From assembly GCA_903904815.1 (NCBI GenBank), contig CAIVDU010000103.1, positions 1 through 43,762 of the forward strand: a DNA stretch of 43,762 bases. Direction: 5' to 3'. Numbering within the stretch: the stretch's first letter is position 1; every line of letters starts with the position of its first letter. Position numbers and translations under genes: made by a program. Origin of the DNA: an uncultured Armatimonadota bacterium. Its GTDB lineage: Bacteria > Armatimonadota > Fimbriimonadia > Fimbriimonadales > Fimbriimonadaceae. Below the pieces are notes generated by a model that made no database searches, was not told the origin of the DNA, and worked only from the letters and a program-made list of their open reading frames with translations. Of the stretch, positions 26,293-34,429 are shown piece by piece.

Positions 26293-27336
26293 TCATCCCT
26301 TGAGGTTCGTTTTTAGGAACCGTACGATTCGATTGAGGACACCCGGGACTATGGGGCCGTCGAAGGCGTCGTCTCCGGCGGTCTTTGTGGATTTCAGGTT
26401 GTGGCTTGCGTCGGGGGCAATGAATGACTCGACGCTTCCGCCGGCACGAGACTTCAGCGCGGCGATAAGGAGAGGAGTGTCGCGAATGGCGGAGACTTGG
26501 GTGTCGGACTGCCCGTTGATGACTAGTACTGGCCCACTGAACTGCTTGGCCAGTTCGCTTGGGTCGATCCGGCAGTAGGCGCCCACGATGTCCAGTGTCG
26601 TCTGATTGAACAGAGCGGCGAGACCGGGCGGAGTGTTCGGCGGAAGGGGTTGGCCAGCCGCCAGGGCCTTGCAGGCGGCATCCGTGTAATCGAGAAATGG
26701 CTTTCCGATCTGCTCAGTGGCGCCTTGCTGCTTGAGAAGCCGGGCGATTTGCTCATGAATGACGATGCCCATTGGCCTGCCGGTGCAACCGAGCAGAACG
26801 AGTGCCTTTGGAGCACCGGGTTGACCCTTCGTATCAGCGCCGATTTGGAGTGAAATCAACGAGCCCTCGCTGTGGCCGAGTAGTCCTACCCGAGAGGCAT
26901 CCACTTCTGGTTGCGAAGCCAGGAGCTTCAGTGCAGATGTCGCGTCATCGACAAACTTTCGCCACCCGAAGAATTTGTTAAGCGCTTCTGCTCCCTTCGG
27001 CCAGGCCTCCTTATAGTGGGCGATTGCCCGCTTGTCGAAACGATAGCTTGCGATCCCATTGAGCGCCAGTTCGTCGGCAATGGACTTTAGGATGTCGGTG
27101 GTGATGCCAAGACCTGAGTTCCCATTTCGGTCGGTTGGTCCACTTCCGGGCAGGAGCAAAAGGGCCGGGAATTTCCCAGTTCCGGACGGGCACTCGAAGG
27201 TGCCTTCAAGGGTTAGGTCCGGGACTTGAAACTTGATCTCTCGGGTCTTCAGCAGATGGTTGGACGATGCTCCAGCAGCCAGAGCCAATGGGCTGATTGA
27301 AGCTCCAACGAGGAGCATGATTAGATAATTAGCCAT
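26293..27336 (-). CDS. Secreted alpha/beta-hydrolase
   Basis: The 347-residue protein has a signal peptide (MANYLIMLLVGASISPLALA) and an alpha/beta-hydrolase core. The oxyanion strand contains LLLPGSGPTDRNGNSG, the nucleophile elbow is GLLGHSEGSLI (Ser in GHSEG), an Asp sits near VLVINGQSDTQVS, and the His is in DASHNLKS. The PGSGPxDRNGN segment is typical of hydrolases related to YqjL/BD-FAE-like and serine aminopeptidase S33 proteins. It probably cleaves an ester or amide outside the cytoplasm; the substrate is not known. It is monocistronic, with divergent spacing of 87 bp to the HTH-PAS gene end at 27424. Confidence 0.88.
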   Translation of the reverse strand: MANYLIMLLVGASISPLALAAGASSNHLLKTREIKFQVPDLTLEGTFECPSGTGKFPALLLLPGSGPTDRNGNSGLGITTDILKSIADELALNGIASYRFDKRAIAHYKEAWPKGAEALNKFFGWRKFVDDATSALKLLASQPEVDASRVGLLGHSEGSLISLQIGADTKGQPGAPKALVLLGCTGRPMGIVIHEQIARLLKQQGATEQIGKPFLDYTDAACKALAAGQPLPPNTPPGLAALFNQTTLDIVGAYCRIDPSELAKQFSGPVLVINGQSDTQVSAIRDTPLLIAALKSRAGGSVESFIAPDASHNLKSTKTAGDDAFDGPIVPGVLNRIVRFLKTNLKG

Positions 27337-27423
27337 TTGTCTAATTATATGGCCACTCCGACCAGACTTGGGACTTGTGGCTCAGGTCATTTTCGGATTT
27401 CGGCAGATTTGAATTTGGCTAGG

Positions 27424-28032
27424 CTACGAAATCTCAGCCTCGAGCTTGCCCGGTTGAAGAGGGCTAGCACTCGACCATTCAGCACATACGACCATGACGT
27501 CGTCATCGGCGACGGTTGCGGTGAGAGCGATCGACATAGGAAGTTCGCTGCCGTCCTTGCGGATTCCCATGATCGGCGGGTGGTAGCCCATTTCTCGCTT
27601 GCGAACGCTGGCCAGGAATCCAAGGCGCAGGGCGAAGTGTTTCGAGCGGACACTCTTGGGAACGAGGTCTTCGACGGTCAACTTCTGAAGCTCGTAGCTG
27701 GTGTAGCCAAACATCTGGCAGGCCAGCATATTGAACTCTTTGATGACTCCAGTTCGCCCATCGACCACCAAGACGGCTTGGGGGAGGACATCCATCAACG
27801 CATGAAATCTGGCGGCAAGAGAGACGTTGGCCCGTTCTGCTCGCTGACGTAAAGCTCGTTCGTAGAACCGGCCGGCGTCATCGGATTCCACACTCGCTCG
27901 CTCCTCGATCCGCTTGACCGAGCGCAAGAAGGCAGGGGATGCCATTCGAAGGCGTTGACAGATCTCGAGGTCGCTGGCTCCCTCGCTCATCAATCTCAGA
28001 ACATCCTGATCTGCCTTGGATAGGGCTTTCAT
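27424..28032 (-). CDS. HTH (LuxR-like) plus PAS protein in reversed order
   Basis: The 202-residue protein starts with a LuxR/GerE-like helix-turn-helix (residues about 4-45). It contains LSKADQDVLRLMSEGASDLEICQRL and then VKRIEERA, a pattern normally found at the C-terminus of response regulators. A helical linker (SVESDDAGRFYERALRQRAERANVS) and a PAS domain (about 75-190) follow, with FHALMDVLPQAVLVVDGRTG, FGYTSYELQKLT and MGIRKDGSELPMSIALTATV. No receiver, kinase or GGDEF domain follows. It looks like a one-component regulator whose sensor lies after the DNA-binding part. The PAS ligand and target genes are unknown. It sits between two unrelated genes. Confidence 0.8.
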   Translation of the reverse strand: MKALSKADQDVLRLMSEGASDLEICQRLRMASPAFLRSVKRIEERASVESDDAGRFYERALRQRAERANVSLAARFHALMDVLPQAVLVVDGRTGVIKEFNMLACQMFGYTSYELQKLTVEDLVPKSVRSKHFALRLGFLASVRKREMGYHPPIMGIRKDGSELPMSIALTATVADDDVMVVCAEWSSASPLQPGKLEAEIS

Positions 28033-28539
28033 TTTTGGTACTTTATTAACTTAAAACACCCTGTGAGGTTAAAAACCACGACACGAACGGTCCTTATTTT
28101 ATCCGAGTTGCCTTGAATGCGCCCATCTCGGATGAATCGTGCGGATAATTCGACGGTTTCCCAGGTTGGTAGGGGGTTGGACTTTAACCTTGTCCATTTG
28201 GGTTTCGAGCGATATCTACCCGCCCGACCTTAGCCCGATTCGGCAGTGACTCGCGGCAATCTGCGGTCTAGTTTTCTTAGACAGCCCCATGTGGCTTGTC
28301 ATTACCCACATCCTTTTCTTCCGCTTCAGACTCGATTTGGAGTCGCTTTCGCGACGCAGGATGGCTGATTTTCCCTTCCCTCCCCTTCCTATCGCACCGC
28401 TTCGCTGATGGAGAGGACCCTGTTTACAGCACAGGCGTTGAGGCTCAGGTTCAAAACGGCTTGGAGATCTGGGTAATGACCAGCATGTTGCGGTTCGGTC
28501 GGCACAGGGGGCGTTTTGCAGCCTAAGTGGTTTGACGAG
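28033..28539. other. 507-bp spacer with no recognised gene
   Basis: Nothing I recognise lies here. A 76-codon frame at 28296-28526 on the plus strand has no start signal or family resemblance. The region holds the promoter of the HTH-PAS gene at its left end, including an AT-rich stretch (ACTTTATTAACTTAAAACACC near 28040) that might contain a promoter. It may also hold sequence decay from a lost gene. Confidence 0.4.
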
Positions 28540-31110
28540 CTACTTGGTTGATTCCCGAATTGCATTGAACACAAAGTCGTAGGAGCCAACGGTTTCTCCT
28601 CTCCAGAAGGGGTTGAACGAGAAAAGGTAGATATGCCCTTTGCCGTCGGTGCAATCGACCAGGGCAGGCTTTCCAGCCATCTCTTCGCCGTGTTCGATCA
28701 TTCCGCTCATGAGCAGTTTGTCGACGGTTGAGAACCTGAGAAGCACTTTGGGGCTGTCGGTCGCAGGTGGGCGTCGATCGTTTTCGGGGGTATCACCCGG
28801 CTGCTCTTTTGGTTCGTAGGGGGGACGACCTTGAATTACGTCGGGGTCTGTGAGGGACCCGCGGCCAGAGGCTCGATCCGGGTTGGCTCCCGATCCGGCA
28901 CCCCCTCGTCGTCCTCCACGACCAACGGCGACAGCGTCGAGGGTCACGCATGAGAAGGAGTTGAAGTAGACACCGGTGGATTCGCCAAAACCGGAGAGCA
29001 GAGGAGATGTGGTCCCCGTTTTGTCGACTCGATACACTCCTCCCGGGGCGCGGAGAGTTGGATGTTCGGTAACGGACACCCCAGAGGTCAATCCGTAGTC
29101 GATAGGAAGCCGGCAGGTATTCCCGATGCAGACCAGCGAGCCTCCGTCCCGCACAAACTTTTGGAGGTTGGCCATGCCAGAAAGCTCGATTCCCCCGCGG
29201 ATGTCGTCGGCGGAATCGGGGCCGCCAAGATTTGGATACTCCTGGGTCGCCTTCCAGGGAATCGGGCCGTCAGCCTGAGTGACACCCTTAACAATCGATT
29301 GGGCCGAGCCGCCGGTTTGGGGGAACAGGATGACGTCGTACTTCGACTTAAGGTCGTAGGTGTCTCGGAGTTCGTGTACTGAGACATAGGTGTAGGGGAC
29401 GTGAGCGTTTTCGAACGCCAAGCGAGCCCAACCTTCATCCTGGGTGTCGTTCCAGGTGTGGACGATGGCGACCCTGGCCTTCCCGACGCTTGGATACACA
29501 TCGGCGGTGGGAGTCTTGTACGGCTCCAGGCTCATCTTTGCCGACAGCAGGGTGGGATCGGTTGCCCGGGTGACGTTCAAGTTGAAAAGTGGGCCGAGTT
29601 GCCATCCAGTGTCGTCATAGCTGGCCGGATCGGAAGCCTTGTAGTACTGTTGGTCAAGCATCATGTCGGCCATCCGGCTAAAGGGCTGATCCATTCGAAC
29701 GACGAGCGATCCAGCCGGGAATTTGCCATCCTTGGTGGTCGTTTCGGTGGTCAACTTATGGATCTCGACTCCCTGGCGATCCATTACTTGCTGAAGGTCT
29801 GAGAGTCGGAACTGGCCACCAGCGGCGGGTGGGGCAATGACGTAGGCCACAGGACCCTCCGTTTTTGCCTTCGCGACCGATCGCTTACTCTTGAGATAGT
29901 AGTTATGAAGGAATCGATCCTTTTCCAATGCGACGCTGTGCATGGCCATCAGCACGCCGGACTCGGACAGATTGACGTTATCTCGAATCGACCACCGAAC
30001 CTTAGGGAAAGGGGGGTTCGGTCGATACCAGTCTCTGGTTGAAGCAGACCCAGTCGAACGGACACCGGTATCGGCGTCGCCAGCGCTAAATGTCTCGTAG
30101 AATCGACCGATTCCGTTATGGCCGTTTGCCACATAGAAGCCGTAAGAAGCCGCCCAGCCGTCGTAGTAGTTGTGTGTCCAAACGCCGGGCACCCCGAGCT
30201 TCGTGAACTGTTCGATCTCGTTGTAGGCCATTGACTGCCATTCGGAGACGACGATAGGGTCAAGCCAAGCGTTGTATGGGCCGGTACCCGTTGAGATATA
30301 GAGCAACGGAACCGATTCGTGGAGGTCGTGAAGGACGGTCGGGTGGTATTGCAACCACGACTTCATCATCGATTGGGACAGCGAAAGCCGGAAGGTCAGG
30401 GCGTCTCGGTTGTCATCATGGGCAACGTAGTGACCCCAGTAGACGAGAGGAATGCGGGGCTTGCCTTTGTTCGCCTTGCGGTACCGATAAAGATCAACTA
30501 CGCGTTCTCGTCCATCGACATCGAGGACAGGGGTTAGCATGACGATCTCGTTTTTCCGAATGTCCTTGATATAGGGTTCTTCGCTGGCGACCATGCGATA
30601 GGCAAGTTCGGCCAGCATTTCCGGAGGACCCGTCTCAGGGGCGTGCATTCCGCCGGTAGCCCAATAGATCGGGAGCGTCTGCTTGATGAGATCGTCTGCG
30701 TCGGCATCGGATTTGATCGTTCTTGGGTCGCCGATGCGGCCGTTCAGGCGAGCAATGTCGTCTAGTCGCTTGAGGTTGGCCTCATCCGAGATGAAAGCGA
30801 CGATCATTTCTCGCCCTTCTTCGCTTTTACCCATCGACATCACGCGGATCCGTGGTGATGCTTTTTCGAGTGCGCGAAAGTATCGGTGGATGTCGGAGGC
30901 GTAGTCGAGCACATTGGGCGCGCCCACAATGTGCCCGAGGATGGCGTCCGGAGCGGGGATTCTCTTTGACTGGGGGACGTGATCCACGAGTGGCGTCAGA
31001 AAGAACGGCTCGGTGGTGTACTCCTTGATCTTGTCGCCGTAAGGCTTGTTGATCTGAGCAGACGCGAGCGTGGCTATCAATAGCAAGGAAAGCGACGACA
31101 CTGAACGCAT
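28540..31110 (-). CDS. Secreted M14-family zinc carboxypeptidase
   Basis: Numbered from the ATG at 31110, the product is 856 residues with a signal peptide (MRSVSSLSLLLIATLASA). The zinc site is H156-x-x-E159 (GGMHAPETGPPE) with the third ligand H264 (LHDLHES), as in M14 carboxypeptidases. The proposed catalytic Glu was not located. A long C-terminal part (about 450-856) includes a DJ-1/PfpI-like or glutamine-amidotransferase-like region (FVRDGGSLVCIGNTCRLPI, YDVILFPQTGG) and an Arg/Gly-rich linker (GGRRGGAGSGANPDRASGRG). This size and layout fit the larger secreted M14 relatives of Bacteroidetes and Armatimonadota. It would trim peptides outside the cell. The upstream 31200 extension is unlikely. 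Confidence 0.88.
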   Translation of the reverse strand: MRSVSSLSLLLIATLASAQINKPYGDKIKEYTTEPFFLTPLVDHVPQSKRIPAPDAILGHIVGAPNVLDYASDIHRYFRALEKASPRIRVMSMGKSEEGREMIVAFISDEANLKRLDDIARLNGRIGDPRTIKSDADADDLIKQTLPIYWATGGMHAPETGPPEMLAELAYRMVASEEPYIKDIRKNEIVMLTPVLDVDGRERVVDLYRYRKANKGKPRIPLVYWGHYVAHDDNRDALTFRLSLSQSMMKSWLQYHPTVLHDLHESVPLLYISTGTGPYNAWLDPIVVSEWQSMAYNEIEQFTKLGVPGVWTHNYYDGWAASYGFYVANGHNGIGRFYETFSAGDADTGVRSTGSASTRDWYRPNPPFPKVRWSIRDNVNLSESGVLMAMHSVALEKDRFLHNYYLKSKRSVAKAKTEGPVAYVIAPPAAGGQFRLSDLQQVMDRQGVEIHKLTTETTTKDGKFPAGSLVVRMDQPFSRMADMMLDQQYYKASDPASYDDTGWQLGPLFNLNVTRATDPTLLSAKMSLEPYKTPTADVYPSVGKARVAIVHTWNDTQDEGWARLAFENAHVPYTYVSVHELRDTYDLKSKYDVILFPQTGGSAQSIVKGVTQADGPIPWKATQEYPNLGGPDSADDIRGGIELSGMANLQKFVRDGGSLVCIGNTCRLPIDYGLTSGVSVTEHPTLRAPGGVYRVDKTGTTSPLLSGFGESTGVYFNSFSCVTLDAVAVGRGGRRGGAGSGANPDRASGRGSLTDPDVIQGRPPYEPKEQPGDTPENDRRPPATDSPKVLLRFSTVDKLLMSGMIEHGEEMAGKPALVDCTDGKGHIYLFSFNPFWRGETVGSYDFVFNAIRESTK

Positions 31111-31217
31111 GGGGACTTTTACCCGAATGCGTGCGGCCCGTCTCGTGTGGTGATTACTTACCTCAAGGGCTTCAAACCCGCGATTGGCAGGTTTGGGCAT
31201 AGGTAAAACCTGACTTC

Positions 31218-33062
31218 ATGGTCCAGCGGCGAAATGCCGAGAGTCGGTCCCGAACGAATTGGTTCGAAGCAATCTGTCGAGTTTCATTCGAACTGGGTCT
31301 CCTGTTGGGAGCACTCACCCTTACGCTGGTGGCGCTTCATGGCGCGGCGACTCACCACGCGAATATCGACGAAGTTGTCGATAGTTCCCACGTTCGTGCA
31401 ACCGTCGACAATCCCGAAGTCTACGAACTCTGGCACTCTTACCCCCTGTTCCGGTTCAACGAGACTTGGGACGAAACCATCGGTGACGCTTGGGTTCAAG
31501 CGATCGACGGAAATCGCGTTAGCTTTCTTTTCAATCCCAAAAAGCTTCGATGGCCAATGGGGCGCCAAGGGAGGGTTTTCGCGACTTCGCCGGATGGAGT
31601 AAGGATTAGCTTGGGTTCCGACCAAGGGTTTGAACTTGATCGTCAGGTCTTCATATTCCAAGATCGAAGCGTGGTCGCGAGTGCTCGCCTCACTTCGGTC
31701 GGAACGTCGGAATCGACGGCAAAGCTCGATCCCAGCGAACGTCCGATTTCCCCTTCGGAGTTGGTTGGGAAAACGGTGAGCGAATGGAGTGTCGCAACGC
31801 AGGTTGTCGCATTCAATTCTCCGATGGTCAGCGCGATCGAGGTGCTTTCGATTGGTGGGGTCTTGTTTGGCTACGGCTATCTATGGCTTCGACACGGTCA
31901 GTCGCCATTCATGGTCTTTGGCCCCCGGCTCGCCGCTCGATTTCACCCGAGTTCCACCACCAAATTGGTGTTTCATGCCCTGCTTGGAATTCCTGCCCTT
32001 TGGCTGATCGCCGAGTTCACGCTTCTTTCGATCAGCTACTGCGCACTCATCGTATATCGAAACTTCACATCGACCGAAATGCCCTCCATTCTGATGTCCG
32101 ATTCGTTAGCGAGGCTCCAAGACGGGTTGTATTTCGTTTTGCTTGCCTCGTATGAATGGACACTTTGGCGGAAGCGCGTGTCTCCCTTCGCTCTGATTTC
32201 CCGCAGATTGGCGTTCCGTGGAGGCATCTTTGGGCGCGAAGCAAGGGAACTGCCCGAGCACATCACGATGTGGATGTTGCAGGCGATCATCGTTTTCACC
32301 TTTGCTCGACTCCTAGCCGGTTTCTTTCAATCGAACCTCAACTATGCGATGAACGCCTCCTGGCGGGAAGGCCCTCCGGTCATCGTTCCGGGAACCAATC
32401 CAGTGAGTTTGCCAGGCGTCATCCGGACTGCCCACTCGCTGGCGTACGCGTTTACTCATGCACCGCACTCAGATTCGGAAGCGGCGATGTTTGCAACGAT
32501 TCGGAATTTGATCAACAACATCTGCCTTATAGGCGGGCTGTTCGGATACGGCTATTCGGTAGTCGGATACCTTTGGGGGAAACGAGTCCGCAACCTAGAT
32601 TTCACGGTAGGTGGTTGGCTCGTCAACGCGGTTTGCTACGGTCCTCTGCTGGGGGCAGTTTTCTGGCACATGATGCCTCCCTATGCGGGCGCCGATCCAA
32701 ACATTACGGCTGGACCGTTCCGAACGACGACGTTCGTGGTAGAAGCGTTCACCAATATCGTCTACACGGCATCGATCTGGAATCTTGGAACCATGTTCGG
32801 GGTGATGGCGGATAAGGGCGTGCGTCGGACCGGGTTCTACAGCATCGTGCGGCATCCGAGCTATACGATCGAGGCGTTCATGCTGATCTTGATGTACAGT
32901 CGAGGTCTTTCTTCAGTGGCCCAGTGGTACTCGATGGGCTGGTTCTTCTTCATGTACTGGATCCGGTCGGAGCGCGATGACCAGTTTATGGGGGCCTCGA
33001 ATCCGGAGTATGTGGAATACCGCAAGCAGGTTCCCTACAAGTACATTCCGGGAATCTATTAG
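31218..33062 (+). CDS. Multi-pass membrane protein with ICMT/PEMT-like methyltransferase end
   Basis: The 614-residue protein has an N-terminal helix (about residues 24-46), an extracytoplasmic part of about 150 residues, and at least eight more helices. The last 90 residues contain RTGFYSIVRHPSYTIEAFMLIL and WIRSERDDQFMGASNPEYVEYRKQVPYKYIPG. The RHPxY-...-E...Y..Y...V pattern is that of isoprenylcysteine carboxyl methyltransferase, phospholipid methyltransferase and NnrU-like proteins, which use S-adenosylmethionine at the membrane. The first 500 residues are unlike those families, so it is a fusion or a large relative. It is divergent from the M14 gene, with 107 bp between, so the two may share a control region. 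Confidence 0.8.
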   Translation: MVQRRNAESRSRTNWFEAICRVSFELGLLLGALTLTLVALHGAATHHANIDEVVDSSHVRATVDNPEVYELWHSYPLFRFNETWDETIGDAWVQAIDGNRVSFLFNPKKLRWPMGRQGRVFATSPDGVRISLGSDQGFELDRQVFIFQDRSVVASARLTSVGTSESTAKLDPSERPISPSELVGKTVSEWSVATQVVAFNSPMVSAIEVLSIGGVLFGYGYLWLRHGQSPFMVFGPRLAARFHPSSTTKLVFHALLGIPALWLIAEFTLLSISYCALIVYRNFTSTEMPSILMSDSLARLQDGLYFVLLASYEWTLWRKRVSPFALISRRLAFRGGIFGREARELPEHITMWMLQAIIVFTFARLLAGFFQSNLNYAMNASWREGPPVIVPGTNPVSLPGVIRTAHSLAYAFTHAPHSDSEAAMFATIRNLINNICLIGGLFGYGYSVVGYLWGKRVRNLDFTVGGWLVNAVCYGPLLGAVFWHMMPPYAGADPNITAGPFRTTTFVVEAFTNIVYTASIWNLGTMFGVMADKGVRRTGFYSIVRHPSYTIEAFMLILMYSRGLSSVAQWYSMGWFFFMYWIRSERDDQFMGASNPEYVEYRKQVPYKYIPGIY

Positions 33063-33111
33063 TCGAGTCGTGGTCGCGAGCTTAGAGTGGACCCGGGACC
33101 GAGAGAAGGTT

Positions 33112-33600
33112 CTAGTCGCCCATCCAGTGCACTTTCTCGTCTCCAAGCATGCATTGGATGTAGTTGAACTGGCCGTCGTGGTACCAGATGTGGTTAACGG
33201 CGATCGTGGCGATCATGAACAGGGGGGTCGGCATCTGCCAAGGGGTCATGACGGTTGAATTAAGGGCCTCATCGCTGGCGCTGGTGAGCGCATGGGCGAA
33301 TGTGGCCACGGTCTCATTCAGCGAGGCGATTCCCTTTGCCTTGTCGGAAAACTCACCAGCGAGGGCGTCCATTTCATTGTAGGCGGCGGACTCCTCGCCT
33401 TTGAGGGCTCCGATGGTCCAGCGAAGCATGGTCACGGTGTCAGCAAGCAGAGCGTTTGCAGGTCGTGAACAGCCACCGAAGGGCATTGTCCATTTTTCAT
33501 CGGGAATTGCGTTGATATCGGCGATGGTCATTGCGGTGACGGCATTCAGCCATCCGGCAAGGTAGCCGCGGGCGTCGACTGTAGATAGGGTGGTACTCAT
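33112..33600 (-). CDS. DinB-fold protein
   Basis: The 162-residue product is helix-rich and ends with the family's YHDGQFNYIQCMLGDEKVHW motif, which is nearly the same as the end of the DinB gene at 25771. The N-terminal region (YLAGWLNAVTAMTIADINAIPDEKW, FGGCSRPANALLADTV) is the most divergent of the three copies. A helical middle (FAHALTSASDEALNSTVM) and MPTPLFMIATIAVNHIWYHDG complete the fold. It probably binds a divalent metal through histidines on helices 2 and 4. It lies 50 bp after the convergent ICMT-like gene. Confidence 0.85.
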   Translation of the reverse strand: MSTTLSTVDARGYLAGWLNAVTAMTIADINAIPDEKWTMPFGGCSRPANALLADTVTMLRWTIGALKGEESAAYNEMDALAGEFSDKAKGIASLNETVATFAHALTSASDEALNSTVMTPWQMPTPLFMIATIAVNHIWYHDGQFNYIQCMLGDEKVHWMGD

Positions 33601-33680
33601 GATTCTTCTTTGAAGGTGTCGGGTGACAAGCGAAGTGTAGCGCTGGAAAAGACGAGGCTGCTCGGAGTTTTGTTAAGGAT

Positions 33681-34328
33681 TCAGTGCGTCGAAACGGGCG
33701 CCTCGTTTTCATTGCGACGGGCGATTCGAGCTTGAAATTCTTCTTTGGTATTGACTCTTGGGAATGGCTCCTCGGGGACGGGCAAATTTAGGGCTTTGCA
33801 GATCGGTTCCCATCCGTCGCTTGCTTGCCATAAAAGGAGACGTTGGGCCGGGATTGTTTGCTTAACCTGTTCGTTGTGGGCCTCAAATGCGCGAATGCAA
33901 CTCTCCTTGCAACTCAGCTCAGATGTGAACCGAGTCGCCAGGAGCTTCTCGATCATCGCGTGCCACTCCTCCATGCCGGGCCGACTTCCCGCGGAAATAC
34001 CCTTAAAGATGGTCTCACTGGCGCTCGACCACCAAGCGTCGGAATCACGGTAGGAGAGGATGACGAGGGCCTCCGGAAAGGCGTCGGCCAGCTCCGAGTA
34101 GAACGCGGCAGACGGCCAGTCGACAGCAGCGGCGTATCCGCCGATCACGCTGACGCACTCGGCTACGTCTCCAGCAGCTGCGGCATGCCAGGCTCCGATG
34201 TGTTCGGGGCGTTCGAACACTTCAACCATGTGATAGCAAGGGGATCCGAGTAGGCGCTCGAGCGCCGTCTTGAGCGATAGTGTTCCGGTTCGGCCCAACC
34301 CTGCGCCGATTACTTTTGGTTTGATCAT
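33681..34328 (-). CDS. Small sulfotransferase-like protein
   Basis: The 215-residue protein begins MIKPKVIGAGLGRTGTLSLKTALERLL, a P-loop-like PAPS-binding segment (GLGRTGT) typical of the Sulfotransfer_4 group. Family marks LVILSYRDSDAWWSSASETIFKG (the 3'-phosphate binding RD..W..S) and a C-terminal RLLLWQASDGWEPICKALNLPVPEEPFP follow. Members are small cytosolic proteins often annotated as sulfotransferases; substrates are unknown. It is divergently transcribed from the Gfo/Idh/MocA gene, with a perfect inverted repeat in the 101-bp gap. This is a different family from the TPR-sulfotransferase at 39441. Confidence 0.85.
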   Translation of the reverse strand: MIKPKVIGAGLGRTGTLSLKTALERLLGSPCYHMVEVFERPEHIGAWHAAAAGDVAECVSVIGGYAAAVDWPSAAFYSELADAFPEALVILSYRDSDAWWSSASETIFKGISAGSRPGMEEWHAMIEKLLATRFTSELSCKESCIRAFEAHNEQVKQTIPAQRLLLWQASDGWEPICKALNLPVPEEPFPRVNTKEEFQARIARRNENEAPVSTH

Positions 34329-34364
34329 AGGCGTTCACTCCATGGGTGATGAAGTTCAGCGCAT

Positions 34365-34391
34365 TGTACAAGTCGGGAACTGACTTGTACA
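34365..34391. promoter_or_regulatory. Perfect 10-bp inverted repeat, likely operator
   Basis: TGTACAAGTC at 34365-34374 and GACTTGTACA at 34382-34391 are exact reverse complements separated by GGGAACT. Each arm includes a TGTACA core. The site lies in the 101-bp gap between the divergent sulfotransferase-like and Gfo/Idh/MocA genes, a typical position for a shared regulator site. A GntR- or TetR-type dimer could read it, but no such regulator gene is next to it. Confidence 0.6.
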
Positions 34392-34429
34392 GGGATTCAA
34401 CTGCAAGGTGGATGTAAATTCGCCGTAGA

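Noticed and set aside
28296-28526. 76-codon frame in the spacer
   Set aside because: No ribosome-binding site, no domain and no signal sequence; probably chance.
34365-34391. Rho-independent terminator for the sulfotransferase-like gene
   Set aside because: It lies upstream of both genes, lacks a T-run and has TGTACA cores in each arm, so an operator fits better.
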